DNA of 64,000 nucleotides, from NCBI GenBank assembly GCA_036785705.1, contig JAWUZG010000967.1, forward strand, positions 84,585 through 148,584, given 5' to 3'. This DNA comes from Acanthornis magna. Lineage: Eukaryota > Chordata > Aves > Passeriformes > Acanthizidae. This document shows, one piece after another, positions 11,577-23,908 of this stretch. A program made the translations under genes and the position numbers. The first letter of the stretch is position 1, and the number at the start of each line of letters is the position of its first letter. The notes below the pieces were generated by a model. That model was not told where the DNA came from. It saw only the letters and a program-made list of their open reading frames with translations, and made no database searches.

Positions 11577-14500
11577 GCTACGTGGAGAATACATTCTCCA
11601 CGCACGCTACCTTCTCCGGGAGCTGAACTTGCACGAGTTTTGCAAGTCTAAAGCTGGAGCAAAGTGTTTCTCTCTCTCTCTCGCTCCCTCTCTCTCTGCA
11701 CATTGTCCCCGTGTCCCGGTGCTGCCAGAACATCGTAGCAGCGTGAAACATCCTTTGGAGACGAGCCTGCATGCTGCTATGCTTGTCCGTGCAGTTTGGA
11801 TGCGAAATGCAGGGTGCACAGCAGCTCCGCGTTCTCCGGCACCTCGCTCCGGCTTCTAGCCGCCTAAGACGCACCTTAGCCGGCTAGTCGCTCTTAGCTC
11901 GCAAAGCGCGAGAAAGAAGCGGACGGCTCTCTGCGGTCCGGCACAAGATGCGAACAGAAGAGGCTACGTGGAGAATACATTCTCCACGCACGCTACCTTC
12001 TCCGGGAGCTGAACTTGCACGAGTTTTGCAAGTCTAAAGCTGGAGCAAAGTGTTTCTCTCTCTCTCTCGCTACCTCTCTCTCTGCACATTGTCCCCGTGT
12101 CCCGGTGCTGCCAGAACATCGTAGCAGCGAGAAACATCCTTTGGAGATGAGCCTGCATTCTGCTATGCTTGCCCGTGCAGTTTGGATGTGAAATGCAGGG
12201 TGCACAGCAGCTCCGCGTTCTCCGGCACCTCGCTCCGGCTTCTAGCCGCCTAAGACGCACCTTAGCCGGCTAGGCGCTCTTAGCTCGCAAAGCGCGAGAA
12301 AGAATCGGACGGCTCTCTGCGGTCCGGCACAAGATGCGAACAGAAGAGGCTACGTGGAGAATACATTCTCCACGCACGCTACCTTCTCCGGGAGCTGAAC
12401 TTGCACGAGTTTTGCAAGTCTAAAGCAGGAGCAAAGTGTTTCTCTCTCTCTCTCGCTCCCTCTCTCTCTGCACATTGTCCCCGTGTCCCGGTGTTGCCAG
12501 AACATCGTAGCAGCGAGAAACATCCTTTGGAGATGAGCCTGCATGCTGCTATGCTTGCCCGTGCAGTTTGGATGCGAAATGCAGGGTGCACAGCAGCTCC
12601 GCGTTCTCCGGCACCTCGCTCCGGCTTCTAGCCGCCTAAGACGCACCTTAGCCGGCTAGGCGCTCTTAGCTCGCAAAGCGCGAGAAAGAAGCCGACGGCT
12701 CTCTGCGGTCCGGCACAAGATGCGAACAGAAGAAGCTACGTGGAGAATACATTCTCCACGCACGCTACCTTCTCCGGGAGCTGAACTTGCACGAGTTTTG
12801 TAAGTCTAAAGCTGGAGCAAAGTGTTTCTCTCTCTCTCTCGCTCCCTCTCTCTCTGCACATTGTCCCCGTGTCCCGGTGCTGCCAGAACATCGTAGCAGC
12901 GTGAAACATCCTTTGGAGATGAGCCTGCATGCTGCTACGCTTGTCCGTGCAGTTTGGATGCGAAATGCAGGTTGCACAGCAGCTCCGCGTTCTCCGGCAC
13001 CTCGCTCCGGCTTCTAGCCGCCTAAGACGCACCTTAGGCGGCTAGGCGCTCTTAGCTCGCAAAGCGCGAGAAAGAAGCGGACGGCTCTCTGCGGTCCGGC
13101 ACAAGATGCGAACAGAAGAGGCTACGTGGAGAATACATTCTCCACGCACGCTACCTTCTCCGGGAGCTGAACTTGCACGAGTTTTGCAAGTCTAAAGCTG
13201 GAGCAAAGTGTTTCTCTCTCTCTCTCGCTCCCTCTCTCTCTGCACATTGTCCCCGTGTCCCGGTGCTGCCAGAACATCGTAGCAGCGTGAAACATCCTTT
13301 GGAGATGAGCCTGCATTCTGCTATGATTGCCCGTGCAGTTTGGATGCGAAATGCAGGGTGCACAGCAGCTCCGCGTTCTCCGGCACCTCGCTCCGGCTTC
13401 TAGCCGCCTAAGACGCACCTTAGCCGGCTAGGCGCTCTTAGCTCGCAAAGCGCGAGAAAGAAGCGGACAGCTCTCTGCGGTCCGGCACAAGGTGCGAACA
13501 GAAGAGGCTACGTGGAGAATACATTCTCCACGCACGCTACCTTCTCCGGGAGCTGAACTTGCACGAGTTTTGCAAGTCTAAAGCTGGAGCAAAGTGTTTC
13601 TCTCTCTCTCTCGCTCCCTCTCTCTCTGCACATTGTCCCCGTGTCCCGGTGCTGCCAGAACATCGTAGCAGCGTGAAACATCCTTTGGAGACGAGCCTGC
13701 ATGCTGCTATGCTTGCCGGTGCAGTTTGGATGTGAAATGCAGGGTGCACAGCAGCTCCGCGTTCTCCGGCACCTCGCTCCGGCTTCTAGCCGCCTAAGAC
13801 GCACCTTAGCCGGCTAGGCGCTCTTAGCTCGCAAAGCGCGAGAAAGAAGCGGACGGCTCTCTGCGGTCCGGCACAAGATGCGAACAGAAGAGGCTACGTG
13901 GAGAATACATTCTCCACGCACGCTACTTTCTCCGGGAGCTGAACTTGCACGAGTTTTGAAAGTCTAAAGCTGGAGCAAAGTGTTTCTCTCTCTCTCTCGC
14001 TCCCTCTCTCTCTGCACATTGTCCCCGTGTCCCGGTGTTGCCAGAACATCGTAGCAGCGAGAAACATCCTTTGGAGATGAGCCTGCATGCTACTATGCTT
14101 GCCGGTGCAGTTTGGATGTGAAATGCAGGGTGCACAGCAGCTCCGCTTTCTCCGGCACCTCGCTCCGGCTTCTAGCCGCCTAAGACGCACCTTAGGCGGC
14201 TAGGCGCTCTTAGCTCGCAAAGCGCGAGAAAGAAGCGGACGGCTCTCTGCGGTCCGGCACAAGATGCGAACAGAAGAGGCTACGTGGAGAATACATTCTC
14301 CACGCACGCTACCTTCTCCGGGAGCTGAACTTGCACGAGTTTTGTAAGTCTAAAGCTGGAGCAAAGTGTTTCTCTCTCTCTCTCGCTCCCTCTCTCTCTG
14401 CACATTGTCCCCGTGTCCGGTGCTGCCAGAACATCGTAGCAGCGAGAAACATCCTTTGGAGATGAGCCTGCATGCTGCTATGCTTGCCCGTGCAGTTTGG

Positions 14501-16593
14501 ATGTGAAATGCAGGGTGCACAGCAGCTCCGCGTTCTCCGGCACCTCGCTCCGGCTTCTAGCCGCCTAAGACGCACCTTAGGCGGCTAGGCGCTCTTAGCT
14601 CGCAAAGCGCCAGAAAGAAGCGGACGGCTCTCTGCGGTCCGGCACAAGATGCGAACAGAAGAGGCTACGTGGAGAATACATTCTCCACGCACGCTACCTT
14701 CTCCGGGAGCTGAACTTGCACGAGTTTTGCAAGTCTAAAGCTGGAGCAAAGTGTTTCTCTCTCTCTCTCGCTCCCTCTCTCTCTGCACATTGTCCCCGTG
14801 TCCCGGTGCTGCCAGAACATCGTAGCAGCGTGAAACATCCTTTGGAGATGAGCCTGCATTCTGCTATGATTGCCCGTGCAGTTTGGATGCGAAATGCAGG
14901 GTGCACAGCAGCTCCGCGTTCTCCGGCACCTCGCTCCGGCTTCTAGCCGCCTAAGACGCACCTTAGCCGGCTAGGCGCTCTTAGCTCGCAAAGCGCGAGA
15001 AAGAAGCGGACAGCTCTCTGCGGTCCGGCACAAGGTGCGAACAGAAGAGGCTACGTGGAGAATACATTCTCCACGCACGCTACCTTCTCCGGGAGCTGAA
15101 CTTGCACGAGTTTTGCAAGTCTAAAGCTGGAGCAAAGTGTTTCTCTCTCTCTCTCGCTCCCTCTCTCTCTGCACATTGTCCCCGTGTCCCGGTGTTGCCA
15201 GAACATCGTAGCAGCGAGAAACATCCTTTGGAGATGAGCCTGCATGCTACTATGCTTGCCCGTGCAGTTTGGATGTGAAATGCAGGGTGCACAGCAGCTC
15301 CGCTTTCTCCGGCACCTCGCTCCGGCTTCTAGCCGCCTAAGACGCACCTTAGCCGGCTAGGCGCTCTTAGCTCGCAAAGCGCGAGAAAGAAGCGGCCGGC
15401 TCTCTGCGGTCCGGCACAAGATGCGAACAGAAGAGGCTACGTGGAGAATACATTCTCCACGCACGCTACCTTCTCCGGGAGCTGAACTTGCACGAGTTTT
15501 GCAAGTCTAAAGCTGGAGCAAAGTGTTTCTCTCTCTCTCTCGCTCCCTCTCTCTCTGCACATTGTCCCCGTGTCCCGGTGCTGCCAGAACATCGTAGCAG
15601 CGAGAAACATCCTTTGGAGACGAGCCTGCATGCTGCTATGCTTGTCCGTGCAGTTTGGATGCGAAATGCAGGGTGCACAGCAGCTCCGCGTTCTCCGGCA
15701 CCTCGCTCCGGCTTCTAGCCGCCTAAGACGCACCTTAGCCGGCTAGGCGCTCTTAGCTCGCAAAGCGCGAGAAAGAAGCGGACGGCTCTCTGCGGTCCGG
15801 CACAAGGTGCGAACAGAAGAGGCTACGTGGAGAATACATTCTCCACGCACGCTACCTTCTCCGGGAGCTGAACTTGCACGAGTTTTGCAAGTCTAAAGCT
15901 GGAGCAAAGTGTTTCTCTCTCTCTCTCGCTCCCTCTCTCTCTGCACATTGTCCCCGTGTCCCGGTGCTGCCAGAACATCGTAGCAGCGAGAAACATCCTT
16001 TGGAGACGAGCCTGCATGCTGCTATGCTTGCCCGTGCAGTTTGGATGCGAAATGCAGGGTGCACAGCAGCTCCGCGTTCTCCGGCACCTCGCTCCGGCTT
16101 CTAGCCGCCTAAGACGCACCTTAGCCGGCTAGGCGCTCTTAGCTCGCAAAGCGCGAGAAAGAAGCGGACGGCTCTCTGCGGTCCGGCACAAGATGCGAAC
16201 AGAAGAAGCTACGTGGAGAATACATTCTCCACTCACGCTACCTTCTCCGGGAGCTGAACTTGCACGAGTTTTGCAAGTCTAAAGCTGGAGCAAAGTGTTT
16301 CTCTCTCTCTCTCGCTCCCTCTCTCTCTGCACATTGTCCCCGTGTCCCGGTGCTGCCAGAACATCGTAGCAGCGAGAAACATCCTTTGGAGACGAGCCTG
16401 CATGCTGCTATGCTTGCCGGTGCAGTTTGGATGTGAAATGCAGGGTGCACAGCAGCTCCGCGTTCTCCGGCACCTCGCTCCGGCTTCTAGCCGCCTAAGA
16501 CGCACCTTAGCCGGCTAGGCGCTCTTAGCTCGCAAAGCGCGAGAAAGAAGCGGCCGGCTCTCTGCGGTCCGGCACAAGATGCGAACAGAAGAG

Positions 16594-17365
16594 GCTACGT
16601 GGAGAATACATTCTCCACGCACGCTACCTTCTCCGGGAGCTGAACTTGCACGAGTTTTGCAAGTCTAAAGCTGGAGCAAAGTGTTTCTCTCTCTCTCTCG
16701 CTCCCTCTCTCTCTGCACATTGTCCCCGTGTCCCGGTGTTGCCAGAACATCGTAGCAGCGAGAAACATCCTTTGGAGACGAGCCTGCATGCTACTATGCT
16801 TGCCGGTGCAGTTTGGATGTGAAATGCAGGGTGCACAGCAGCTCCGCGTTCTCCGGCACCTCGCTCCGGCTTCTAGCCGCCTAAGACGCACCTTAGGCGG
16901 CTAGGCGCTCTTAGCTCGCAAAGCGCGAGAAAGAAGCGGACGGCTCTCTGCGGTCCGGCACAAGATGCGAACAGAAGAAGCTACGTGGAGAATACATTCT
17001 CCACGCACGCTACCTTCTCCGGGAGCTGAACTTGCACGAGTTTTGCAAGTCTAAAGCTGGAGCAAAGTGTTTCTCTCTCTCTCTCGCTCCCTCTCTCTCT
17101 GCACATTGTCCCCGTGTCCCGGTGTTGCCAGAACATCGTAGCAGCGAGAAACATCCTTTGGAGACGAGCCTGCATGCTACTATGCTTGCCGGTGCAGTTT
17201 GGATGTGAAATGCAGGGTGCACAGCAGCTCCGCGTTCTCCGGCACCTCGCTCCGGCTTCTAGCCGCCTAAGACGCACCTTAGGCGGCTAGGCGCTCTTAG
17301 CTCGCAAAGCGCGAGAAAGAAGCGGCCGGCTCTCTGCGGTCCGGCACAAGATGCGAACAGAAGAG
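16594..17365. repeat. Tandem duplicate of one variant monomer
   Basis: The monomers at 16594-16979 and 16980-17365 share an unusual combination: GGTGTTGCC, GAGACGAG, GCTACTATGCTTGCCGG, GATGTGAAAT and the perfect hairpin allele. They differ visibly only near the 3' end (GCGGACGG versus GCGGCCGG) and in the junction base. This looks like a recent single-unit duplication. Confidence 0.75.
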
Positions 17366-19855
17366 GCTACGTGGAGAATACATTCTCCACGCACGCTACC
17401 TTCTCCGGGAGCTGAACTTGCACGAGTTTTGCAAGTCTAAAGCTGGAGCAAAGTGTTTCTCTCTCTCTCTCGCTCCCTCTCTCTCTGCACATTGTCCCCG
17501 TGTCCCGGTGCTGCCAGAACATCGTAGCAGCGAGAAACATCCTTTGGAGATGAGCCTGCATGCTGCTATGCTTGCCCGTGCAGTTTGGAGGTGAAATGCA
17601 GGGTGCACAGCAGCTCCGCTTTCTCCGGCACCTCGCTCCGGCTTCTAGCCGCCTAAGACGCACCTTAGCCGGCTAGACGCTCTTAGCTCGCAAAGCGCGA
17701 GAAAGAAGCGGACGGCTCTCTGCGGTCCGGCACAAGGTGCGAACAGAAGAGGTTACGTGGAGAATACATTCTCCACGCACGCTACCTTCTCCGGGAGCTG
17801 AACTTGCACGAGTTTTGCAAGTCTAAAGCTGGAGCAAAGTGTTTCTCTCTCTCTCTCGCTCCCTCTCTCTCTGCACATTGTCCCCGTGTCCCGGTGCTGC
17901 CAGAACATCGTAGCAGCGAGAAACATCCTTTGGAGATGAGCCTGCATGCTGCTATGCTTGTCCGTGCAGTTTGGATGTGAAATGCAGGGTGCACAGCAGC
18001 TCCGCGTTCTCCGGCACCTCGCTCCGGCTTCTAGCCGCCTAAGACGCACCTTAGCCGGCTAGGCGCTCTTAGCTCGCAAAGCGCGAGAAAGAAGCCGACG
18101 GCTCTCTGCGGTCCGGCACAAGATGCGAACAGAAGAGGCTACGTGGAGAATACATTCTCCACGCACGCTACCTTCTCCGGGAGCTGAACTTGCACGAGTT
18201 TTGTAAGTCTAAAGCTGGAGCAAAGTGTTTCTCTCTCTCTCTCGCTCCCTCTCTCTCTGCACATTGTCCCCGTGTCCCGGTGCTGCCAGAACATCGTAGC
18301 AGCGTGAAACATCCTTTGGAGACGAGCCTGCATGCTGCTATGCTTGTCCGTGCAGTTTGGATGCGAAATGCAGGGTGCACAGCAGCTCCGCGTTCTCCGG
18401 CACCTCGCTCCGGCTTCTAGCCGCCTAAGACGCACCTTAGCCGGCTAGGCGCTCTTAGCTCGCAAAGCGCGAGAAAGAAGCGGACGGCTCTCTGCGGTCC
18501 GGCACAAGATGCGAACAGAAGAAGCTACGTGGAGAATACATTCTCCACGCACGCTACCTTCTCCGGGAGCTGAACTTGCACGAGTTTTGCAAGTCTAAAG
18601 CTGGAGCAAAGTGTTTCTCTCTCTCTCTCGCTCCCTCTCTCTTTGCACATTGTCCCCGTGTCCCGGTGCTGCCAGAACATCGTAGCAGCGAGAAACATCC
18701 TTTGGAGATGAGCCTGCATGCTGCTATGCTTGCCGGTGCAGTTTGGATGTGAAATGCAGGGTGCACAGCAGCTCCGCGTTCTCCGGCACCTCGCTCCGGC
18801 TTCTAGCCGCCTAAGACGCACCTTAGCCGGCTAGGCGCTCTTAGCTCGCAAAGCGCGAGAAAGAAGCGGACAGCTCTCTGCGGTCCGGCACAAGTGCGAA
18901 CAGAAGAGGCTACGTGGAGAATACATTCTCCATGCACGCTACCTTCTCCGGGAGCTGAACTTGCACGAGTTTTGCAAGTCTAAAGCTGGAGCAAAGTGTT
19001 TCTCTCTCTCTCTCGCTCCCTCTCTCTCTGCACATTGTCCCCGTGTCCCGGTGCTGCCAGAACATCGAAGCAGCGAGAAACATCCTTTGGAGATGAGCCT
19101 GCATGCTGCTATGCTTGCCGGTGCAGTTTGGATGTGAAATGCAGGGTGCACAGCAGCTCCGCGTTCTCCGGCACCTCGCTCCGGCTTCTAGCCGCCTAAG
19201 ACGCACCTTAGCCGGCTAGGCGCTCTTAGCTCGCAAAGCGCGAGAAAGAAGCGGACGGCTCTCTGCGGTCCGGCACAAGATGCGAACAGAAGAGGCTACG
19301 TGGAGAATACATTCTCCACGCACGCTACCTTCTCCGGGAGCTGAACTTGCACGAGTTTTGCAAGTCTAAAGCTGGAGCAAAGTGTTTCTCTCTCTCTCTC
19401 GCTCCCTCTCTCTCTGCACATTGTCCCCGTGTCCCGGTGCTGCCAGAACATCGTAGCAGCGAGAAACATCCTTTGGAGACGAGCCTGCATGCTGCTATGC
19501 TTGTCCGTGCAGTTTGGATGCGAAATGCAGGGTGCACAGCAGCTCCGCGTTCTCCGGCACCTCGCTCCGGCTTCTAGCCGCCTAAGACGCACCTTAGCCG
19601 GCTAGGCGCTCTTAGCTCGCAAAGCGCGAGAAAGAAGCGGACGGCTCTCTGCGGTCCGGCACAAGGTGCGAACAGAAGAAGCTACGTGGAGAATACATTC
19701 TCCACGCACGCTACCTTCTCCGGGAGCTGAACTTGCACGAGTTTTGCAAGTCTAAAGCTGGAGCAAAGTGTTTCTCTCTCTCTCTCGCTCCCTCTCTCTC
19801 TGCACATTGTCCCCGTGTCCCGGTGCTGCCAGAACATCGTAGCAGCGTGAAACAT

Positions 19856-19873
19856 CCTTTGGAGCCTTTGGAG
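19856..19873. repeat. 9-bp tandem duplication inside one monomer
   Basis: CCTTTGGAG occurs twice in a row, making the monomer at 19681 the longest in the window (395 bp). No other monomer shares it, so it is a private and probably recent slippage event, or an assembly error. It keeps reading phase (+9) but no gene is involved. Confidence 0.9.
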
Positions 19874-22800
19874 ACGAGCCTGCATGCTGCTATGCTTGCC
19901 CGTGCAGTTTGGATGCGAAATGCAGGGTGCACAGCAGCTCCGCGTTCTCCGGCACCTCGCTCCGGCTTCTAGCCGCCTAAGACGCACCTTAGCCGGCTAG
20001 GCGCTCTTAGCTCGCAAAGCGCGAGAAAGAAGCGGACAGCTCTCTGCGGTCCGGCACAAGATGCGAACAGAAGAGGCTACGTGGAGAATACATTCTCCAC
20101 GCACGCTACTTCTCCGGGAGCTGAACTTGCACGAGTTTTGTAAGTCTAAAGCTGGAGCAAAGTGTTTCTCTCTCTCTCTCGCTCCCTCTCTCTCTGCCAT
20201 TGTCCCCGTGTCCCGGTGCTGCCAGAACATCGTAGCAGCGTGAAACATCCTTTGGAGACGAGCCTGCATGCTGCTATGCTTGCCCGTGCAGTTTGGATGC
20301 GAAATGCAGGGTGCACAGCAGCTCCGCGTTCTCCGGCACCTCGCTCCGGCTTCTAGCCGCCTAAGACGCACCTTAGCCGGCTAGGCGCTCTTAGCTCGCA
20401 AAGCGCGAGAAAGAAGCGGACGGCTCTCTGCGGTCCGGCACAAGATGCGAACAGAAGAAGCTACGTGGAGAATACATTCTCCACGCACGCTACCTTCTCC
20501 GGGAGCTGAACTTGCACGAGTTTTGCAAGTCTAAAGCTGGAGCAAAGTGTTTCTCTCTCTCTCTCGCTCCCTCTCTCTCTGCACATTGTCCCCGTGTCCC
20601 GGTGCTGCCAGAACATCGTAGCAGCGAGAAACATCCTTTGGAGATGAGCCTGCATGCTGCTATGCTTGCCCGTGCAGTTTGGATGTGAAATGCAGGGTGC
20701 ACAGCAGCTCCGCGTTCTCCGGCACCTCGCTCCGGCTTCTAGCCGCCTAAGACGCACCTTAGCCGGCTAGGCGCTCTTAGCTCGCAAAGCGCGAGAAAGA
20801 AGCGGACAGCTCTCTGCGGTCCGGCACAAGATGCGAACAGAAGAAGCTACGTGGAGAATACATTCTCCACGCACGCTACCTTCTCCGGGAGATGAACTTG
20901 CACGAGTTTTGCAAGTCTAAAGCTGGAGCAAAGTGTTTCTCTCTCTCTCTCGCTCCCTCTCTCTCTGCACATTGTCCCCGTGTCCCGGTGCTGCAGAACA
21001 TCGTAGCAGCGTGAAACATCCTTTCGAGACGAGCCTGCATGCTGCTATGCTTGCCCGTGCAGTTTGGATGCGAAATGCAGGGTGCACAGCAGCTCCGCGT
21101 TCTCCGGCACCTCGCTCCGGCTTCTAGCCGCCTAAGACGCACCTTAGCCGGCTAGGCGCTCTTAGCTCGCAAAGCGCGAGAAAGAAGCGGACGGCTCTCT
21201 GCGGTCCGGCACAAGATGCGAACAGAAGAAGCTACGTGGAGAATACATTCTCCACGCACGCTACCTTCTCCGGGAGCTGAACTTGCACGAGTTTTGCAAG
21301 TCTAAAGCTGGAGCAAAGTGTTTCTCTCTCTCTCTCGCTCCCTCTCTCTCTGCACATTGTCCCCGTGTCCCGGTGCTGCCAGAACATCGTAGCAGCGAGA
21401 AACATCCTTTGGAGACGAGCCTGCATGCTGCTATGCTTGCCCGTGCAGTTTGGATGCGAAATGCAGGGTGCACAGCAGCTCCGCGTTCTCCGGCACCTCG
21501 CTCCGGCTTCTAGCCGCCTAAGACGCACCTTAGCCGGCTAGGCGCTCTTAGCTCGCAAAGCGCGAGAAAGAAGCGGACGGCTCTCTGCGGTCCGGCACAA
21601 GATGCGAACAGAAGAAGCTACGTGGAGAATACATTCTCCACGCACGCTACCTTCTCCGGGAGCTGAACTTGCACGAGTTTTGCAAGTCTAAAGCTGGAGC
21701 AAAGTGTTTCTCTCTCTCTCTCGCTCCCTCTCTCTCTGCACATTGTCCCCGTGTCCCGGTGCTGCCAGAACATCGTAGCAGCGAGAAACATCCTTTGGAG
21801 ACGAGCCTGCATGCTGCTATGCTTGCCCGTGCAGTTTGGATGCGAAATGCAGGGTGCACAGCAGCTCCGCGTTCTCCGGCACCTCGCTCCGGCTTCTAGC
21901 CGCCTAAGACGCACCTTAGCCGGCTAGGCGCTCTTAGCTCGCAAAGCGCGAGAAAGAAGCGGACGGCTCTCTGCGGTCCGGCACAAGATGCGAACAGAAG
22001 AAGCTACGTGGAGAATACATTCTCCACGCACGCTACCTTCTCCGGGAGCTGAACTTGCACGAGTTTTGCAAGTCTAAAGCTGGAGCAAAGTGTTTCTCTC
22101 TCTCTCTCGCTCCCTCTCTCTCTGCACATTGTCCCCGTGTCCCGGTGCTGCCAGAACATCGTAGCAGCGAGAAACATCCTTTGGAGATGAGCCTGCATGC
22201 TGCTATGCTTGCCCGTGCAGTTTGGATGTGAAATGCAGGGTGCACAGCAGCTCCGCGTTCTCCGGCACCTCGCTCCGGCTTCTAGCCGCCTAAGACGCAC
22301 CTTAGCCGGCTAGGCGCTCTTAGCTCGCAAAGCGCGAGAAAGAAGCCGACGGCTCTCTGCGGTCCGGCACAAGATGCGAACAGAAGAGGCTACGTGGAGA
22401 ATACATTCTCCACGCACGCTACCTTCTCCGGGAGCTGAACTTGCACGAGTTTTGTAAGTCTAAAGCTGGAGCAAAGTGTTTCTCTCTCTCTCTCGCTCCC
22501 TCTCTCTCTGCACATTGTCCCCGTGTCCCGGTGCTGCCAGAACATCGTAGCAGCGTGAAACATCCTTTGGAGACGAGCCTGCATGCTGCTATGCTTGCCC
22601 GTGCAGTTTGGATGTGAAATGCAGGGTGCACAGCAGCTCCGCGTTCTCCGGCACCTCGCTCCGGCTTCTAGCCGCCTAAGACGCACCTTAGCCGGCTAGG
22701 CGCTCTTAGCTCGCAAAGCGCGAGAAAGAAGCGGACGGCTCTCTGCGGTCCGGCACAAGATGCGAACAGAAGAAGCTACGTGGAGAATACATTCTCCACG

Positions 22801-23548
22801 CACGCTACCTTCTCCGGGAGCTGAACTTGCACGAGTTTTGCAAGTCTAAAGCTGGAGCAAAGTGTTTCTCTCTCTCTCTCGCTCCCTCTCTCTCTGCACA
22901 TTGTCCCCGTGTCCGGTGCTGCCAGAACATCGTAGCAGCGAGAAACATCCTTTGGAGACGAGCCTGCATGCTGCTATGCTTGCCCGTGCAGTTTGGATGC
23001 GAAATGCAGGGTGCACAGCAGCTCCGCCTTCTCCGGCACCTCGCTCCGGCTTCTAGCCGCCTAAGACGCACCTTAGCCGGCTAGGCGCTCTTAGCTCGCA
23101 AAGCGCGAGAAAGAAGCGGACAGCTCTCTGCGGTCCGGCACAAGATGCGAACAGAAGAGGCTACGTGGAGAATACATTCTCCACGCACGCTACCTTCTCC
23201 GGAGCTGAACTTGCACGAGTTTTGTAAGTCTAAAGCTGGAGCAAAGTGTTTCTCTCTCTCTCTCGCTCCCTCTCTCTCTGCACATTGTCCCCGTGTCCCG
23301 GTGCTGCCAGAACATCGTAGCAGCGTGAAACATCCTTTGGAGACGAGCCTGCATGCTGCTATGCTTGCCCGTGCAGTTTGGATGCGAAATGCAGGGTGCA
23401 CAGCAGCTCCGCGTTCTCCGGCACCTCGCTCCGGCTTCTAGCCGCCTAAGACGCACCTTAGCCGGCTAGGCGCTCTTAGCTCGCAAAGCGCGAGAAAGAA
23501 GCGGACGGCTCTCTGCGGTCCGGCACAAGATGCGAACAGAAGAAGCTA

Positions 23549-23570
23549 CGTGGAGAATACATTCTCCACG
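23549..23570. repeat. 22-bp near-perfect palindrome at the monomer start
   Basis: Arms CGTGGAGAAT and ATTCTCCACG are exact reverse complements separated by only 2 nt (AC). This is monomer position 5-26. It is intact in almost all copies. Exceptions seen: TTCACCACG at about 31283 and 33599, CCACTCACG at about 16233 and 63711, and CCATGCACG at 18933. Such a compact palindrome could extrude as a small cruciform, form an RNA hairpin if transcribed, or be a dimeric protein-binding site. None of these is shown by sequence alone. Confidence 0.9.
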
Positions 23571-23594
23571 CACGCTACCTTCTCCGGGAGCTGA

Positions 23595-23615
23595 ACTTGC
23601 ACGAGTTTTGCAAGT
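23595..23615. repeat. 7-bp inverted repeat with 7-nt loop
   Basis: Arms ACTTGCA and TGCAAGT flank a 7-nt loop (monomer 51-71). A recurrent variant changes GCAAG to GTAAG in the right arm, turning one G-C pair into a G-T wobble. That variant is present in 31 monomers, 25 of which also carry the AGCGTG allele about 100 bp downstream. The conservation may simply reflect array homogenisation. Confidence 0.7.
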
Positions 23616-23634
23616 CTAAAGCTGGAGCAAAGTG

Positions 23635-23665
23635 TTTCTCTCTCTCTCTCGCTCCCTCTCTCTCT
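23635..23665. repeat. Polypyrimidine CT tract in each monomer
   Basis: A 31-nt run of C and T interrupted by one G (monomer 91-121): TTT, then six CT units, CGCTCCC, then further CT units. It recurs once per 386 bp. Length changes occur at about 1643, 56461, 57230, 57625, 60303, 60690 and 61461, as expected from slippage or sequencing error. Substitution variants mark sub-lineages: T to C at 35222, 37152, 37538 and 40626 (also seen near 63788), and G to C at 45264, 49510 and 54528. The complementary GA strand yields the RERERE-like peptide strings in conceptual translations. Such tracts can form triplex DNA or bind GAGA-type proteins; this is inference. Confidence 0.9.
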
Positions 23666-23823
23666 GCACATTGTCCCCGTGTCCCGGTGCTGCCAGAACA
23701 TCGTAGCAGCGAGAAACATCCTTTGGAGACGAGCCTGCATGCTGCTATGCTTGCCCGTGCAGTTTGGATGCGAAATGCAGGGTGCACAGCAGCTCCGCGT
23801 TCTCCGGCACCTCGCTCCGGCTT

Positions 23824-23855
23824 CTAGCCGCCTAAGACGCACCTTAGCCGGCTAG
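23824..23855. repeat. Hairpin inverted repeat, majority allele with one mismatch
   Basis: Same element as the 13-bp perfect inverted repeat at 666-697, but the right arm reads CTTAGCCGGCTAG, leaving one unpaired position in the stem. This allele also creates a GCCGGC palindrome. Two indel alleles exist as well: TTAGGCCGGCT near 3003-3013 and TTAGCGGCT near 6089-6097. In the left arm, monomer 54422 has lost 4 bp. Confidence 0.88.
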
Positions 23856-23865
23856 GCGCTCTTAG

Positions 23866-23880
23866 CTCGCAAAGCGCGAG
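23866..23880. repeat. Short inverted repeat CTCGC / GCGAG
   Basis: Five-bp arms around a 5-nt loop (monomer 322-336). The flanks TCTTAG and AAAGA extend the pairing imperfectly. CpG to CpA or TpG changes break it at 8049, 11136 and 47025. Structure potential is weak and no function is implied. Confidence 0.5.
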
Positions 23881-23887
23881 AAAGAAG

Positions 23888-23908
23888 CGGACGGCTCTCT
23901 GCGGTCCG
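23888..23908. repeat. Short inverted repeat CGGAC / GTCCG
   Basis: Five-bp arms with an 11-nt loop (monomer 344-364). The left arm is one of the most polymorphic places in the unit: GCGGACGG, GCGGACAG, GCGGCCGG, GCCGACGG and TCGGACGG alleles all occur. Most of these variants reduce or abolish the pairing, so a conserved structural role is unlikely. The alleles are useful as lineage markers. Confidence 0.45.
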
